Of a stretch of 53,325 nt of DNA, positions 26,878 through 34,493 are shown piece after piece. How positions within the stretch are numbered: position 1 is the stretch's first letter; each line of letters begins with the position of its first letter. The position numbers and the translations under genes are program-made. The notes below the pieces were generated by a model. It saw only the letters and a list, made by a program, of their open reading frames with translations. It did not search any database and was not told where the DNA came from. The stretch is from JBOFDK01 sp051646925 (GTDB taxonomy: Bacteria > Bacillota > Clostridia > Lachnospirales > Cellulosilyticaceae): NCBI GenBank assembly GCA_051646925.1, contig JBOFDK010000073.1, positions 1 through 53,325 of the forward strand. The letters run 5' to 3'.

Positions 26878-28434
26878 TTGCAAAGTAAAAAAATATCAAA
26901 AAACCCAACAATACTAACAATGGATATATCAATGACTAAAAAACCTACGTTATACATTAAAAATGATACAGGAAAACCACTTATTATAAACTGGGGAGAT
27001 GGTGGTGATACAGAAATATTAGAAACTACTATGAATGCAATTACAAAAACTTATGAATATCCTGAACATCAGAGGAAGGCAACAATAACTATTAGTAGAG
27101 CGGATGAGATAATAGAAAATGATGATAAGTCAAAGATATACACGCTTGGAAGTGATGGTAGATGTTTGAATGGTGATATAATATCTATTTTTGCGGGAAA
27201 AGGGTCAAGTGTTGGTCGTTGCTCGTTTGTTGATGCTAGAAGCCTTAAAGAAGCATACCTTAAAGAGTGCAATACAGATAATGTTGAAGATATGTCAGAT
27301 ATGTTTAATGGGTGTCATGAATTACTATATGTAGATTTACAGTGCTGCAACAATCCTAAGGTGAAAAATATGAGTAATATGTTTAGTTGGTGTAACAAGT
27401 TGAAAAATATCAATTTGAGCAAGTTTAAGACGCCACAAGTTGAGAATATGGCTAGTATGTTTGCAGGGTGTAGAGAACTAGAAAGTCTTGATGTAGGTGG
27501 ATTTGACACTCAAAATGTTAAGTCAATGGAGTGTATGTTTGCAGTATGTAGAAGTCTTGAAAAGCTTGATTTAAGTACATTTCATACTCCGAAACTTGAA
27601 AATATGAGTAATATGTTTGAAGACTGTATTAGTATGAAAGAGCTTAATATAAGTGGATTGAAGACACGAGCAGTAAAAAATATGGTTGGAACATTTTGCG
27701 AATGTAGTAGTTTAAAAAAGCTTGATGTAAGTGGGTTTAAAACTAAAAAAGTTACAAGTATGATGAGAATGTTTGCGGGATGCAGTAGTTTAGAAGAACT
27801 TAATGTTAGAAAATTTGACACTAAAAATGTTGAAGATATGTGGCAAATGTTTTATAAGTGTAGCAGCTTAACAAAACTTAGGTTAAAAAGTTTTAACACT
27901 GCAAATGTTAAAGATATGCACCAGATGTTTTATATGTGCAGTAGTTTAAAAAAACTTGATTTGAGTACTTTTGACACTTCGAAAGTTGAAGATATGTCCA
28001 GAATGTTTAGTGGGTGTAGTAGATTAAAAACACTTTGTTTAGATAATTTTAATACAAAATCTATTAGGATGGAGACAGAAAGTGAAGTAGATATGATAGA
28101 CGCAATATTTTGTCATAAGATACCAAATAATAAATTCATACACGGTATGGAATTTATGTTTTCGGTTAAAGATGACGATAGATGTTTTGATGAGCCAGAG
28201 CCTAAACAATTAAATAGCCTAAAAAAAATTACACTTGGAGAAAAATTTAAATTCAAAGGGGAAAATTCATTTTTACCTATACCGAATAAAGACAATATAC
28301 CAGGCGCTGACGGTGAGTGGTACGATATAGAAACAAGTAAGTCATATGAACCAAAAAATGTTCATAAAAATGCAAAAAGCAAAAAGACGTACGTTGCCAC
28401 TAAAATAGACTTACAATACTTTTTAAATATATAA
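26878..28434 (+). CDS. BspA/DUF285 leucine-rich repeat protein without signal peptide or SLH
   Basis: This 518-residue protein starts at TTG 26878 behind AAAGGGAG. The N-terminus is short and polar (MQSKKISKNPT) and leads at once into the WGDG module, then about twelve DUF285 repeats and the WYD...NVHK...TYVA cap. There is no signal peptide, membrane segment or SLH domain. The irregular segment before the last repeat is shared with 25239, so the two are close paralogues. It is the last gene of the surface-protein array and ends at a strong terminator facing hflC. Function is unknown; an intracellular protein-binding scaffold is one possibility. Confidence 0.82.
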   Translation: MQSKKISKNPTILTMDISMTKKPTLYIKNDTGKPLIINWGDGGDTEILETTMNAITKTYEYPEHQRKATITISRADEIIENDDKSKIYTLGSDGRCLNGDIISIFAGKGSSVGRCSFVDARSLKEAYLKECNTDNVEDMSDMFNGCHELLYVDLQCCNNPKVKNMSNMFSWCNKLKNINLSKFKTPQVENMASMFAGCRELESLDVGGFDTQNVKSMECMFAVCRSLEKLDLSTFHTPKLENMSNMFEDCISMKELNISGLKTRAVKNMVGTFCECSSLKKLDVSGFKTKKVTSMMRMFAGCSSLEELNVRKFDTKNVEDMWQMFYKCSSLTKLRLKSFNTANVKDMHQMFYMCSSLKKLDLSTFDTSKVEDMSRMFSGCSRLKTLCLDNFNTKSIRMETESEVDMIDAIFCHKIPNNKFIHGMEFMFSVKDDDRCFDEPEPKQLNSLKKITLGEKFKFKGENSFLPIPNKDNIPGADGEWYDIETSKSYEPKNVHKNAKSKKTYVATKIDLQYFLNI

Positions 28435-28443
28435 AGCTAAAAA

Positions 28444-28490
28444 AAACCTATAAGATACTCTTTATAAAAGAGCACATCTTATAGGTTTTT
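28444..28490. terminator. Bidirectional terminator between the LRR array and hflC
   Basis: A 13-bp perfect inverted repeat (28444-28456 and 28476-28488) has an A run before and a T run after. It can end both converging transcripts. Confidence 0.9.
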
Positions 28491-28548
28491 TCTTTATAAA
28501 TATTTCTTTATACATAGATGTTTATACGAATAGTTTAATAACTATATC

Positions 28549-29481
28549 TTAATACCCATCTAAATATTTTAGGAAGGCGTTATCAGAATCTAAGAAGATT
28601 GTTTGCCCTTCCATTGATTTGTAAGCAGTCATACGTTGTATGAAGCGGTATAATTCTAAGTCTTTTGTTAAAGAAGATTGATATATCTCTAGTGCTTGGC
28701 GTTCAGCTTCAGCGCGGAGTATAGCGCTATCTTCAGTAGCTTTTGCTATGATTTCTGTTCCGATACGGTCTGTTTCTGAAGAAGATTTTGTATAGTACGC
28801 ATCTCCTTCGGCGCGAAGTTGTTCGCTTTCTTTTTGAATTTCTTTACTCATCTTATCTTCGATACTTGTAATATTTGATTTTGGAAAGTTTTTTCGGTAT
28901 ATGCCGATATCAGCGATTTCTATACCGTACTGATTAATCAGTGTTTTATTCAGTTCATTGCGGCGTTCTTCCATCATGTTAAACATAGTTGTATCGTTGA
29001 AGAACTGGTCAAAAGTAAGTTTATTTGCAGACTGAATAACTACAGGGTATACATTATCGTCCATAAGTTGGTTTAGGCGATTCATAGAGCCTACTTTGAT
29101 TTTGTAAACAGCAGGATTTTTGATGCTGTACTGAGCATACATTTGTATATCTAATTTTCTTTTGTCGCTAGTATTAATAGTTTCTTGCCTTGATGTATAC
29201 GTTAAATATTTTGAGCTATATTTTTCTATGTTATCAATGAATGGAATTTTGAACAAAAGCCCACGTTTATCAATAACTTTTACATCATCTAAAATATCAA
29301 ATTGATTTAGACCATCTTGGACAAACTGAGCGTTACCTTCAGTAACTACAGCGGTAACTAGTTCACCAAAACGTTGTACTATAGCTAGTTCATCTGGTTG
29401 AACTATATAAATACTGTTTAGAAATATAAAGCCAAATACAAGGACTATAACAGTGAGTGTTATTGATTTTTGTTGTTTCAT
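28549..29481 (-). CDS. hflC: HflC-like SPFH/Band-7 membrane protein
   Basis: This 310-residue protein has a single N-terminal membrane segment (about 5-24), an SPFH/Band-7 domain (about 25-190) and a charged coiled-coil region rich in ERRNEL, SSSETDR and LRAEAERQA-type sequence. In the known family, HflC pairs with HflK in a membrane complex that surrounds and restrains the FtsH protease. The start is ATG 29481 with GGAGG at 29491-29496 inside the end of hflK, two bases after the hflK stop, so the pair is translationally close. The upstream partner of the same fold supports HflC over a stand-alone flotillin. Confidence 0.88.
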   Translation of the reverse strand: MKQQKSITLTVIVLVFGFIFLNSIYIVQPDELAIVQRFGELVTAVVTEGNAQFVQDGLNQFDILDDVKVIDKRGLLFKIPFIDNIEKYSSKYLTYTSRQETINTSDKRKLDIQMYAQYSIKNPAVYKIKVGSMNRLNQLMDDNVYPVVIQSANKLTFDQFFNDTTMFNMMEERRNELNKTLINQYGIEIADIGIYRKNFPKSNITSIEDKMSKEIQKESEQLRAEGDAYYTKSSSETDRIGTEIIAKATEDSAILRAEAERQALEIYQSSLTKDLELYRFIQRMTAYKSMEGQTIFLDSDNAFLKYLDGY

Positions 29482-29483
29482 AA

Positions 29484-30482
29484 TTACTGTCCTCCATTAT
29501 TTACATCAAAGAATTTAAGAAGATTACCATCTTTAGTTTGGTCAATAACTAGCTGGTTATTGTTTAATACTTCTTGCATAGCTTCGATATAATATTTTTC
29601 TTTTACAAGTTGTGGATTTTTAACATATTCGCTATAAAGAGCTTCAAATTCCGCAACGTCAGCGTTTGCACTTGCGATAATTTCAGCGCTATAGCCTTTT
29701 GCATCTTCAAGTAATTTAGTAGCTTCGGCATTTGCTTTTGGCAAAATAGTATTTGCATATTTTTGAGCTTCTTCTTGGCGACCTTTTTTGTACTGATTAG
29801 CTTCTTCAACTTTTTGGCGTGTTTCTTCAACGGCTGGAAGAAGTGATACATTTTGCGTAGTAACTTGGACAATTTTTATACCAGTATTGTATTTATCAAG
29901 TTTTGCTTGAAGTTTTGGTAATATTGCCTCGTCAATAAGTTCCTTGTTTGCAAGAGCTTCATTTATGCTAAAAACAGGTAAAGTGCTTCTAATAACGTCT
30001 TCAAGTGCTAGACGCATAGTGCCTTCTATATCATCAACTTGGTATAGAAAGTTCACAGGATTGTCAATTTGGAAACGAACGATTAGATTTAGAAGAATTA
30101 TAGAGGCATTATTTTGTTCGGCCTCGACAATTACCTGTTCTTCGATTGATTGGTCTGTATATTCAGGAGAATACTGAGTATCACCAGATTCAGCTGTTCG
30201 GTAACCGTACTCCATTTTGTGAACAGTTTGCACATCGACTATTTGTACTTGGTCGATAAAAGGTAGACGAAAATGAATACCGGCACTCTCGTTTACTTGT
30301 TGTATTGCGCCAAAACGTGTAATGACACCTACAGTACCTGTTTCAAGTCTATAAATAGAAGCTAGAAATAGTATTGCTAATATGAAAAAAAATGCAATGC
30401 CTTTTATGTATTTTCTTATGTTTTGTAGAGCTTTACTAAGTGGAATATCAATAATAATGTCTTTAGGATCTTGTTGGTTCAA
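29484..30482 (-). CDS. hflK: HflK-like SPFH/Band-7 membrane protein
   Basis: This 332-residue protein has a cytoplasmic N-terminus, a membrane segment (about 28-44), an SPFH/Band-7 domain starting at ETGTVGVITRFG, and a long charged coiled coil (about 225-285) containing KKGRQEEAQKYAN. It is the first gene of the hflK-hflC pair and would form the FtsH-associated ring at the membrane. The start is TTG 30482 behind a strong GGGAGGGG site (30491-30498). A candidate extended -10 lies about 55 bases upstream on the minus strand. The N-terminal tail before the membrane segment is shorter than in E. coli HflK, which fits Firmicute versions. Confidence 0.88.
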   Translation of the reverse strand: MNQQDPKDIIIDIPLSKALQNIRKYIKGIAFFFILAILFLASIYRLETGTVGVITRFGAIQQVNESAGIHFRLPFIDQVQIVDVQTVHKMEYGYRTAESGDTQYSPEYTDQSIEEQVIVEAEQNNASIILLNLIVRFQIDNPVNFLYQVDDIEGTMRLALEDVIRSTLPVFSINEALANKELIDEAILPKLQAKLDKYNTGIKIVQVTTQNVSLLPAVEETRQKVEEANQYKKGRQEEAQKYANTILPKANAEATKLLEDAKGYSAEIIASANADVAEFEALYSEYVKNPQLVKEKYYIEAMQEVLNNNQLVIDQTKDGNLLKFFDVNNGGQ

Positions 30483-30534
30483 AATAAATCCCCTCCCTGA
30501 AATTGGTTTATTTTTAAATATAAGAATAAAAATA

Positions 30535-30544
30535 ATTATAGCAC
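30535..30544 (-). promoter_or_regulatory. Putative extended -10 promoter for hflK-hflC
   Basis: On the minus strand the sequence reads GTGC then TATAAT, an extended -10 of the TGnTATAAT type. The -35 is poor. Confidence 0.5.
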
Positions 30545-30582
30545 AAAAAATTTAGAAAAGTATAACAATGTATAAACATTTA

Positions 30583-31056
30583 TTACATCATAGAATTCAT
30601 TATAATGTTGTTGCCTTTTTTATATTCATTGTAGGCAAGGAGGAGGAGTAAAGCTTCTCGCCTTTTGTTTAAAAGATAATCTTTTGAAGAAAATGTATTG
30701 ATAGTAATATTACCTTTTAGTGTAATGCTATAATTGTCAAGCTCAGTTATGCTATTTAATAAAAAATAGCCATATGCAGCATCATTTTTACCAACATTGC
30801 GACGCATTTTAATTGGTAAAAAAATCACGTTTTCGTCAAATAGCAGAGGTGGCGTAAGTTTTGAACCTACGAGTTGTGAGCTCCAATGTTTGCGTGCTCG
30901 CGGGTCAATGTGTGTTTCAAAATGTAGTGCACGAATAAAAGTTGTGATTTTTCTTTTGTCGATAGTAACGTTACCAGAGAGGTCGATTAGTTTGGTGAAA
31001 TTTTCACCACAGTCGGTGTAATAAGGAATGATTGCTTGTAAATTATTAAAAATCAT
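30583..31056 (-). CDS. Putative ComK-like transcription factor
   Basis: This 157-residue soluble protein has no signal peptide. The centre (about 55-110) holds an HWSSQLVGSKLTPPLLFDE segment followed by VIFLPIKMRR and an AYGYF stretch. The same order is known in Bacillus ComK: an SS-type helix, a KPPIMVD-like strand, then a F/LFPT-like strand and a GWI-like stretch. ComK is the master activator of competence in Bacillus; clostridial relatives are largely uncharacterised. It is divergent from the sigma-factor gene at 31282, with a 225-base shared upstream region, suggesting a paired regulatory module. Assignment rests on motif order recognised by eye and could be wrong. Confidence 0.5.
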   Translation of the reverse strand: MIFNNLQAIIPYYTDCGENFTKLIDLSGNVTIDKRKITTFIRALHFETHIDPRARKHWSSQLVGSKLTPPLLFDENVIFLPIKMRRNVGKNDAAYGYFLLNSITELDNYSITLKGNITINTFSSKDYLLNKRREALLLLLAYNEYKKGNNIIMNSMM

Positions 31057-31214
31057 CTAATGCCCCCTTTTAAAAAAATAATAAAAATAATAAAAATTAG
31101 GAACTAGCGTTTAACGCTTTGTGGAAATATTATAAAATAGTTAGAATATAATATCAAGTACAAAATGATTTAAATTAACTCCTTAGAGAGTTGATACTAA
31201 CACCTAATTCTGAC

Positions 31215-31236
31215 AATTATCTCAAATATGATAATT
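31215..31236 (+). other. Small hairpin in the comK-like/sigma intergenic region
   Basis: A perfect 7-bp inverted repeat AATTATC/GATAATT has an 8-base loop and no T run. It lies 46 bases before the sigma-factor gene, in the divergent 225-base gap. It could be an operator or leader structure. I recognise no riboswitch class here. Confidence 0.35.
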
Positions 31237-31281
31237 TAAAGATGCGCAAATACAAGAGCTGCAGCGGAAAAGGTTCTTAAT

Positions 31282-31818
31282 ATGAAAGAGATTTTAAAAT
31301 ACTGGGAAGAGTATGCACCACTAGTTAATAAGTGGTCTTATCAGATGAGCAAAATTGATTATACAAAAGAAGATTGGGAGCAAGAAGCATATTTAATTTT
31401 CATTAAAGCATATGAAACATTTAATGGAGATTACCAAATAGGATTTGGAGCATATTTTCGAATGTTACTATACAGACAAGGCAAGAGATACATGACAAGA
31501 ACGATATCAAAGACGCCAAAACTTACAGTTTTTGATAAAGATGATATGCCAGAAGAAGTAGCAGATGAGGAAAAATGGAAGTTAGAAGATGATGTGATAT
31601 ACGGTATGACACTATTAGAAGATGGAAGACGATTACGGAGGGCAATAACAGAGCTTACAGAAGATGAGCAGGACATACTATATAGATTTTATTTTCATCG
31701 GCAAAAAGCTAAAGAAATTGCAGTTATTCATAACTGTAGTGCGTCAGCTCTTGAGAGCCGAAAAAAAAGAATGATTAAAAAATTAAAAAAAATATACGAT
31801 AAAACGACGGATAGATAA
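31282..31818 (+). CDS. Small sigma-70 family RNA polymerase sigma factor
   Basis: This 178-residue protein has sigma region 2 at the N-terminus (about 15-75, including WEQEAYLIFIKAYETF and FGAYFRMLLYRQ) and region 4 at the C-terminus (about 115-172) with the helix-turn-helix AKEIAVIHNCSASALESRKKR. It has no region 1 or 3, as in small alternative sigma factors such as the SigH/ComX-like and SigO-like groups. The start is ATG 31282 with AAAAGG at a usable distance. The DUF1659-DUF2922 pair follows, a neighbourhood recurrent in Firmicutes with small sigma factors. The upstream ComK-like gene hints at a developmental or competence-like switch, which is inference. Confidence 0.8.
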   Translation: MKEILKYWEEYAPLVNKWSYQMSKIDYTKEDWEQEAYLIFIKAYETFNGDYQIGFGAYFRMLLYRQGKRYMTRTISKTPKLTVFDKDDMPEEVADEEKWKLEDDVIYGMTLLEDGRRLRRAITELTEDEQDILYRFYFHRQKAKEIAVIHNCSASALESRKKRMIKKLKKIYDKTTDR

Positions 31819-31885
31819 TAAAGTTGCTATATATAGTAGTGTAAGCAGTTGCAACGCTACAAAAAAAATACAAGGAGGAATAAAC

Positions 31886-32080
31886 ATGGCAGTTGAAAAA
31901 ACATTAGACGAGGTTAAAGTTGTTTTAAAAATGGGGAGAGGGTCTCAGACAATTTCCAAATGCAGCAAAGTAGCAAATGATACGGCATATTATGCATTAG
32001 GACAAGCAGTAGGTTCGTTGCAAGCAGAATCAGTAGACCGAATTATTAAAATTGAAGAATCTATATTAGTAATGGAATAA
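31886..32080 (+). CDS. DUF1659 small protein
   Basis: This 64-residue protein starts at ATG 31886 behind AAGGAGG. It matches the DUF1659 pattern: an MAV-KT start, a beta strand with VVLKMG, a conserved central region with ALGQAVGSLQ, and a C-terminal I-K-EES-LV segment. No function is known for the family. It lies 67 bases after the sigma factor and 44 bases before the DUF2922 gene, which usually accompanies it. It has no signal or membrane segment. Confidence 0.85.
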   Translation: MAVEKTLDEVKVVLKMGRGSQTISKCSKVANDTAYYALGQAVGSLQAESVDRIIKIEESILVME

Positions 32081-32124
32081 TATTGTTTTGAAAATTAGGG
32101 TTTAATACAAGGAGGAAATAATAT

Positions 32125-32352
32125 ATGGAAATTATGACACGTAAATTGGTATTAACATTTGGAACGCCATTAAAGACTACGATGGACTTAACGGTTACAA
32201 AGCCAAACGCACTGCTTGATGGAGCTATGATAAAGACGGCTATGGAAGCGATTATAGCGAGTAATGCTATGGGGGATATTGTATCGCCTGATTCAATACA
32301 AGGTGCAAAATACGTTATTCAAGAAATTGAAAAAGTTGATTTAGACGTATAA
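32125..32352 (+). CDS. DUF2922 small protein
   Basis: This 75-residue protein starts at ATG 32125 with AGGAGG at 32110-32115. It shows the DUF2922 pattern: an LVLTFGTP strand, a TVTKPNALLDG segment, an AMIKTAMEAIIASN helix, and a C-terminal IQGAKYVIQEIEKVDL segment. The function is unknown in the family. It closes the sigma-DUF1659-DUF2922 unit and is followed within 10 bases by a very strong terminator. The YvrJ-type gene often found nearby is not seen here. Confidence 0.87.
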   Translation: MEIMTRKLVLTFGTPLKTTMDLTVTKPNALLDGAMIKTAMEAIIASNAMGDIVSPDSIQGAKYVIQEIEKVDLDV

Positions 32353-32360
32353 AATATAGA

Positions 32361-32411
32361 CAATCCATATTGCAATCTTATTACAGATTGCAATATGGAT
32401 TGTTTTTTTTT
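32361..32411 (+). terminator. Strong intrinsic terminator after the DUF2922 gene
   Basis: An 18-bp perfect inverted repeat (32361-32378 and 32385-32402) with a 6-base loop is followed by a run of T. Confidence 0.95.
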
Positions 32412-32468
32412 GTATTTTCTTCTAAAATAGTAAATATTAACAATAGAGTAAATGGTAGGAGGAATAAT

Positions 32469-34421
32469 ATGAAAAAGAAATTTACAAAATTAGCTATAGT
32501 ATGTGGTTTAACGGTGATGTTATCAGTCAATACATTTGCAGCGCTTCAAGCAAAAGATGTTGCTAGTGGACATTGGGCATATGAAGGTATTGAGTATATG
32601 GTTGAAGAACGTTATATGATGATGAACAGTGCAGGGGAATTCAAACCAAATGAAACTGTATCATATTTTGATTTTGCAGAAATACTTGCAAAGGTTACAG
32701 GATACCAAGATGAGCTTATAGTTAAAGATATGGATGAAGCATTTAAACAAGAAATTCGTCAAAACTACACTAAGCAAATTTCAAAAATTCAAAAATACGA
32801 TAATGCATCTAAATACACTACATGGAAAAGTTCGGCAAACGAAGAAATTGCATATTTGTTAGGTAGAGGGTATTTAACAGAAAATGATTTAAGTAAATTC
32901 ATGACAAAAGCGGCAAATGGAAAAGAAGTTATGAATGTAATGACCAAACAAGATTTATCAGTTTTTTTAGTACGCCTAATAGGAAAACAAACTACGGCAG
33001 AACAAAACTATAAAACGACAGGGTATACAGATGAGTCAATTATAAAAGAGGCAAACAGACCACATGTTGCATACTTAAAATCAGTTGGTATTTTAGGGAC
33101 AAGCCCAGCTATGGGAGCAAATGATTCAGTAACACGTGCATTATGTGCACATATGACTCAAAAATCAATAGCGCACAAAAAAGAACTAGAAAATCAAAAT
33201 GTGCGAAAAGTTGCAGGAAAAGTATACAATATAGTAGATAGAAATAACCAAGCTGGTGAAACTTTAGTATTAGTTGAAATTGAAGGAAAAAACAAATTTT
33301 ATACAGCGAATAAATCAACTAAAATTATAGATGAAAATGGAAAAGCGCTAAAAATGGATGATATAGAGCTTGGACAAGTTATAACTCTTACGCTTGAAGA
33401 AAAGCAAGATAATATAATTATGATTCAGCTAGGACAAGCTATAGCACCTGAAACAGGTAACCCAGGTATAGACACACCTGAAAATTTACCAGAAGTAGTA
33501 GATACGTATAAAGGTGTAGTAGATTTTATAGGACGAAATGGAAATATGAGTATTTACACAGACGGAGGTTCGGTGACGTTTGATGTAGCAAAAGAATGTG
33601 ATATTACATATCAAGGTGAAAAATTAAATATAGACGATGTTAAATTAAAAGACGAAGTAACAATTACAGTAAAAGATGAAAAAATTACAAAAATAATTAT
33701 AACAAAACGTGAAACTGTTGAAAAAAAGGCATCTCAATTTGTTAAATTAATAAACAAAAAAGATAAATACTATTTCACTGTTTTAGAAGGTGAAAAAGAA
33801 AAAGAAATGATTATAGACAAAGATGTTACTTTTTTCAGAGATAGTAAAATAATAGGTGCTGATGAAATTCGCATAGGTGATAAGTTAACATTTACTATGC
33901 AAAATAACGAAGTAACAGAAGTTGATGTTGTGACTACACAGTCTAAAGCGACAGGAAAAGTAAAAAAAGTTATAATTGCAGAAATACCAGAAATTGTAAT
34001 TGAGACAAAAACAGGTGAAATGATTAGTTTTGCGATTACAAAAGATACAGAAATATATGATAGTAATAAACGTGAAGATGTTACTATTCGTAGCGTACTA
34101 CTAGGAATGGAAGTAGAGATTAAAGCAGAGAGCAAAGAAGCAGTATCAGTAGTTATTGAAAAATCACCAACGCAAGTTACATACAAAGGTATAATTCAAG
34201 AAGTAGGACAAGGTGCACGTTCTATTGATGTATTAGTAGAATATGATACAGTGACAGGTGAGTCTATGGTTATTAAACGCATAAATGTACCAGTTGAAAC
34301 AATCATTAAAAGTGGAAACAAAGAAATTCATAGAATGCAATTAGAAGAAGATATGGAAGTTCTTGTGAAATTTGCATATAGTGAAGATTTATATCCAACA
34401 ACTATTGAGGTTTTAAAATAA
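32469..34421 (+). CDS. Secreted SLH protein with beta-repeat body
   Basis: The start is ATG 32469, behind GTAGGAGGA. The longer open frame from 32370 would begin inside the terminator. The protein has 650 residues. A signal peptide (about 1-25, ending TFA-A) is followed by an SLH domain (SGHWAYEGIEYM...PNETVSYFDFAEIL, about 30-75) and a second degenerate SLH-like segment (about 175-232). The remaining 400 residues contain several repeated small beta modules of the form YKGVVDFIG..NMSIYTDG...LKLKDEVTI. The SLH domains lack a clear TRAE motif, unlike the array upstream. It is probably a cell-wall-associated structural protein. It stands alone between two terminators. Confidence 0.8.
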   Translation: MKKKFTKLAIVCGLTVMLSVNTFAALQAKDVASGHWAYEGIEYMVEERYMMMNSAGEFKPNETVSYFDFAEILAKVTGYQDELIVKDMDEAFKQEIRQNYTKQISKIQKYDNASKYTTWKSSANEEIAYLLGRGYLTENDLSKFMTKAANGKEVMNVMTKQDLSVFLVRLIGKQTTAEQNYKTTGYTDESIIKEANRPHVAYLKSVGILGTSPAMGANDSVTRALCAHMTQKSIAHKKELENQNVRKVAGKVYNIVDRNNQAGETLVLVEIEGKNKFYTANKSTKIIDENGKALKMDDIELGQVITLTLEEKQDNIIMIQLGQAIAPETGNPGIDTPENLPEVVDTYKGVVDFIGRNGNMSIYTDGGSVTFDVAKECDITYQGEKLNIDDVKLKDEVTITVKDEKITKIIITKRETVEKKASQFVKLINKKDKYYFTVLEGEKEKEMIIDKDVTFFRDSKIIGADEIRIGDKLTFTMQNNEVTEVDVVTTQSKATGKVKKVIIAEIPEIVIETKTGEMISFAITKDTEIYDSNKREDVTIRSVLLGMEVEIKAESKEAVSVVIEKSPTQVTYKGIIQEVGQGARSIDVLVEYDTVTGESMVIKRINVPVETIIKSGNKEIHRMQLEEDMEVLVKFAYSEDLYPTTIEVLK

Positions 34422-34440
34422 ATACAAATAAAAGATAAAA

Positions 34441-34470
34441 AAAAGATGCGACAGCATCTTTTTTTTTATT
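34441..34470. terminator. Intrinsic terminator between the SLH protein and the 34494 gene
   Basis: AAAAGATGC (34441-34449) and GCATCTTTT (34454-34462) form a short hairpin with T run after and A run before. It lies between converging genes and may serve both. Confidence 0.85.
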
Positions 34471-34493
34471 GAAAAAATTTTAAATATCAACTA

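Noticed and set aside
31181..31281. Possible riboswitch before the sigma-factor gene
   Set aside because: Apart from one 7-bp hairpin I could not match conserved cores of known riboswitch classes.
32370..32468. Extended start of the 32469 SLH protein
   Set aside because: The extension begins inside a strong terminator and would place the signal peptide internally; ATG 32469 has a clear GGAGG site.
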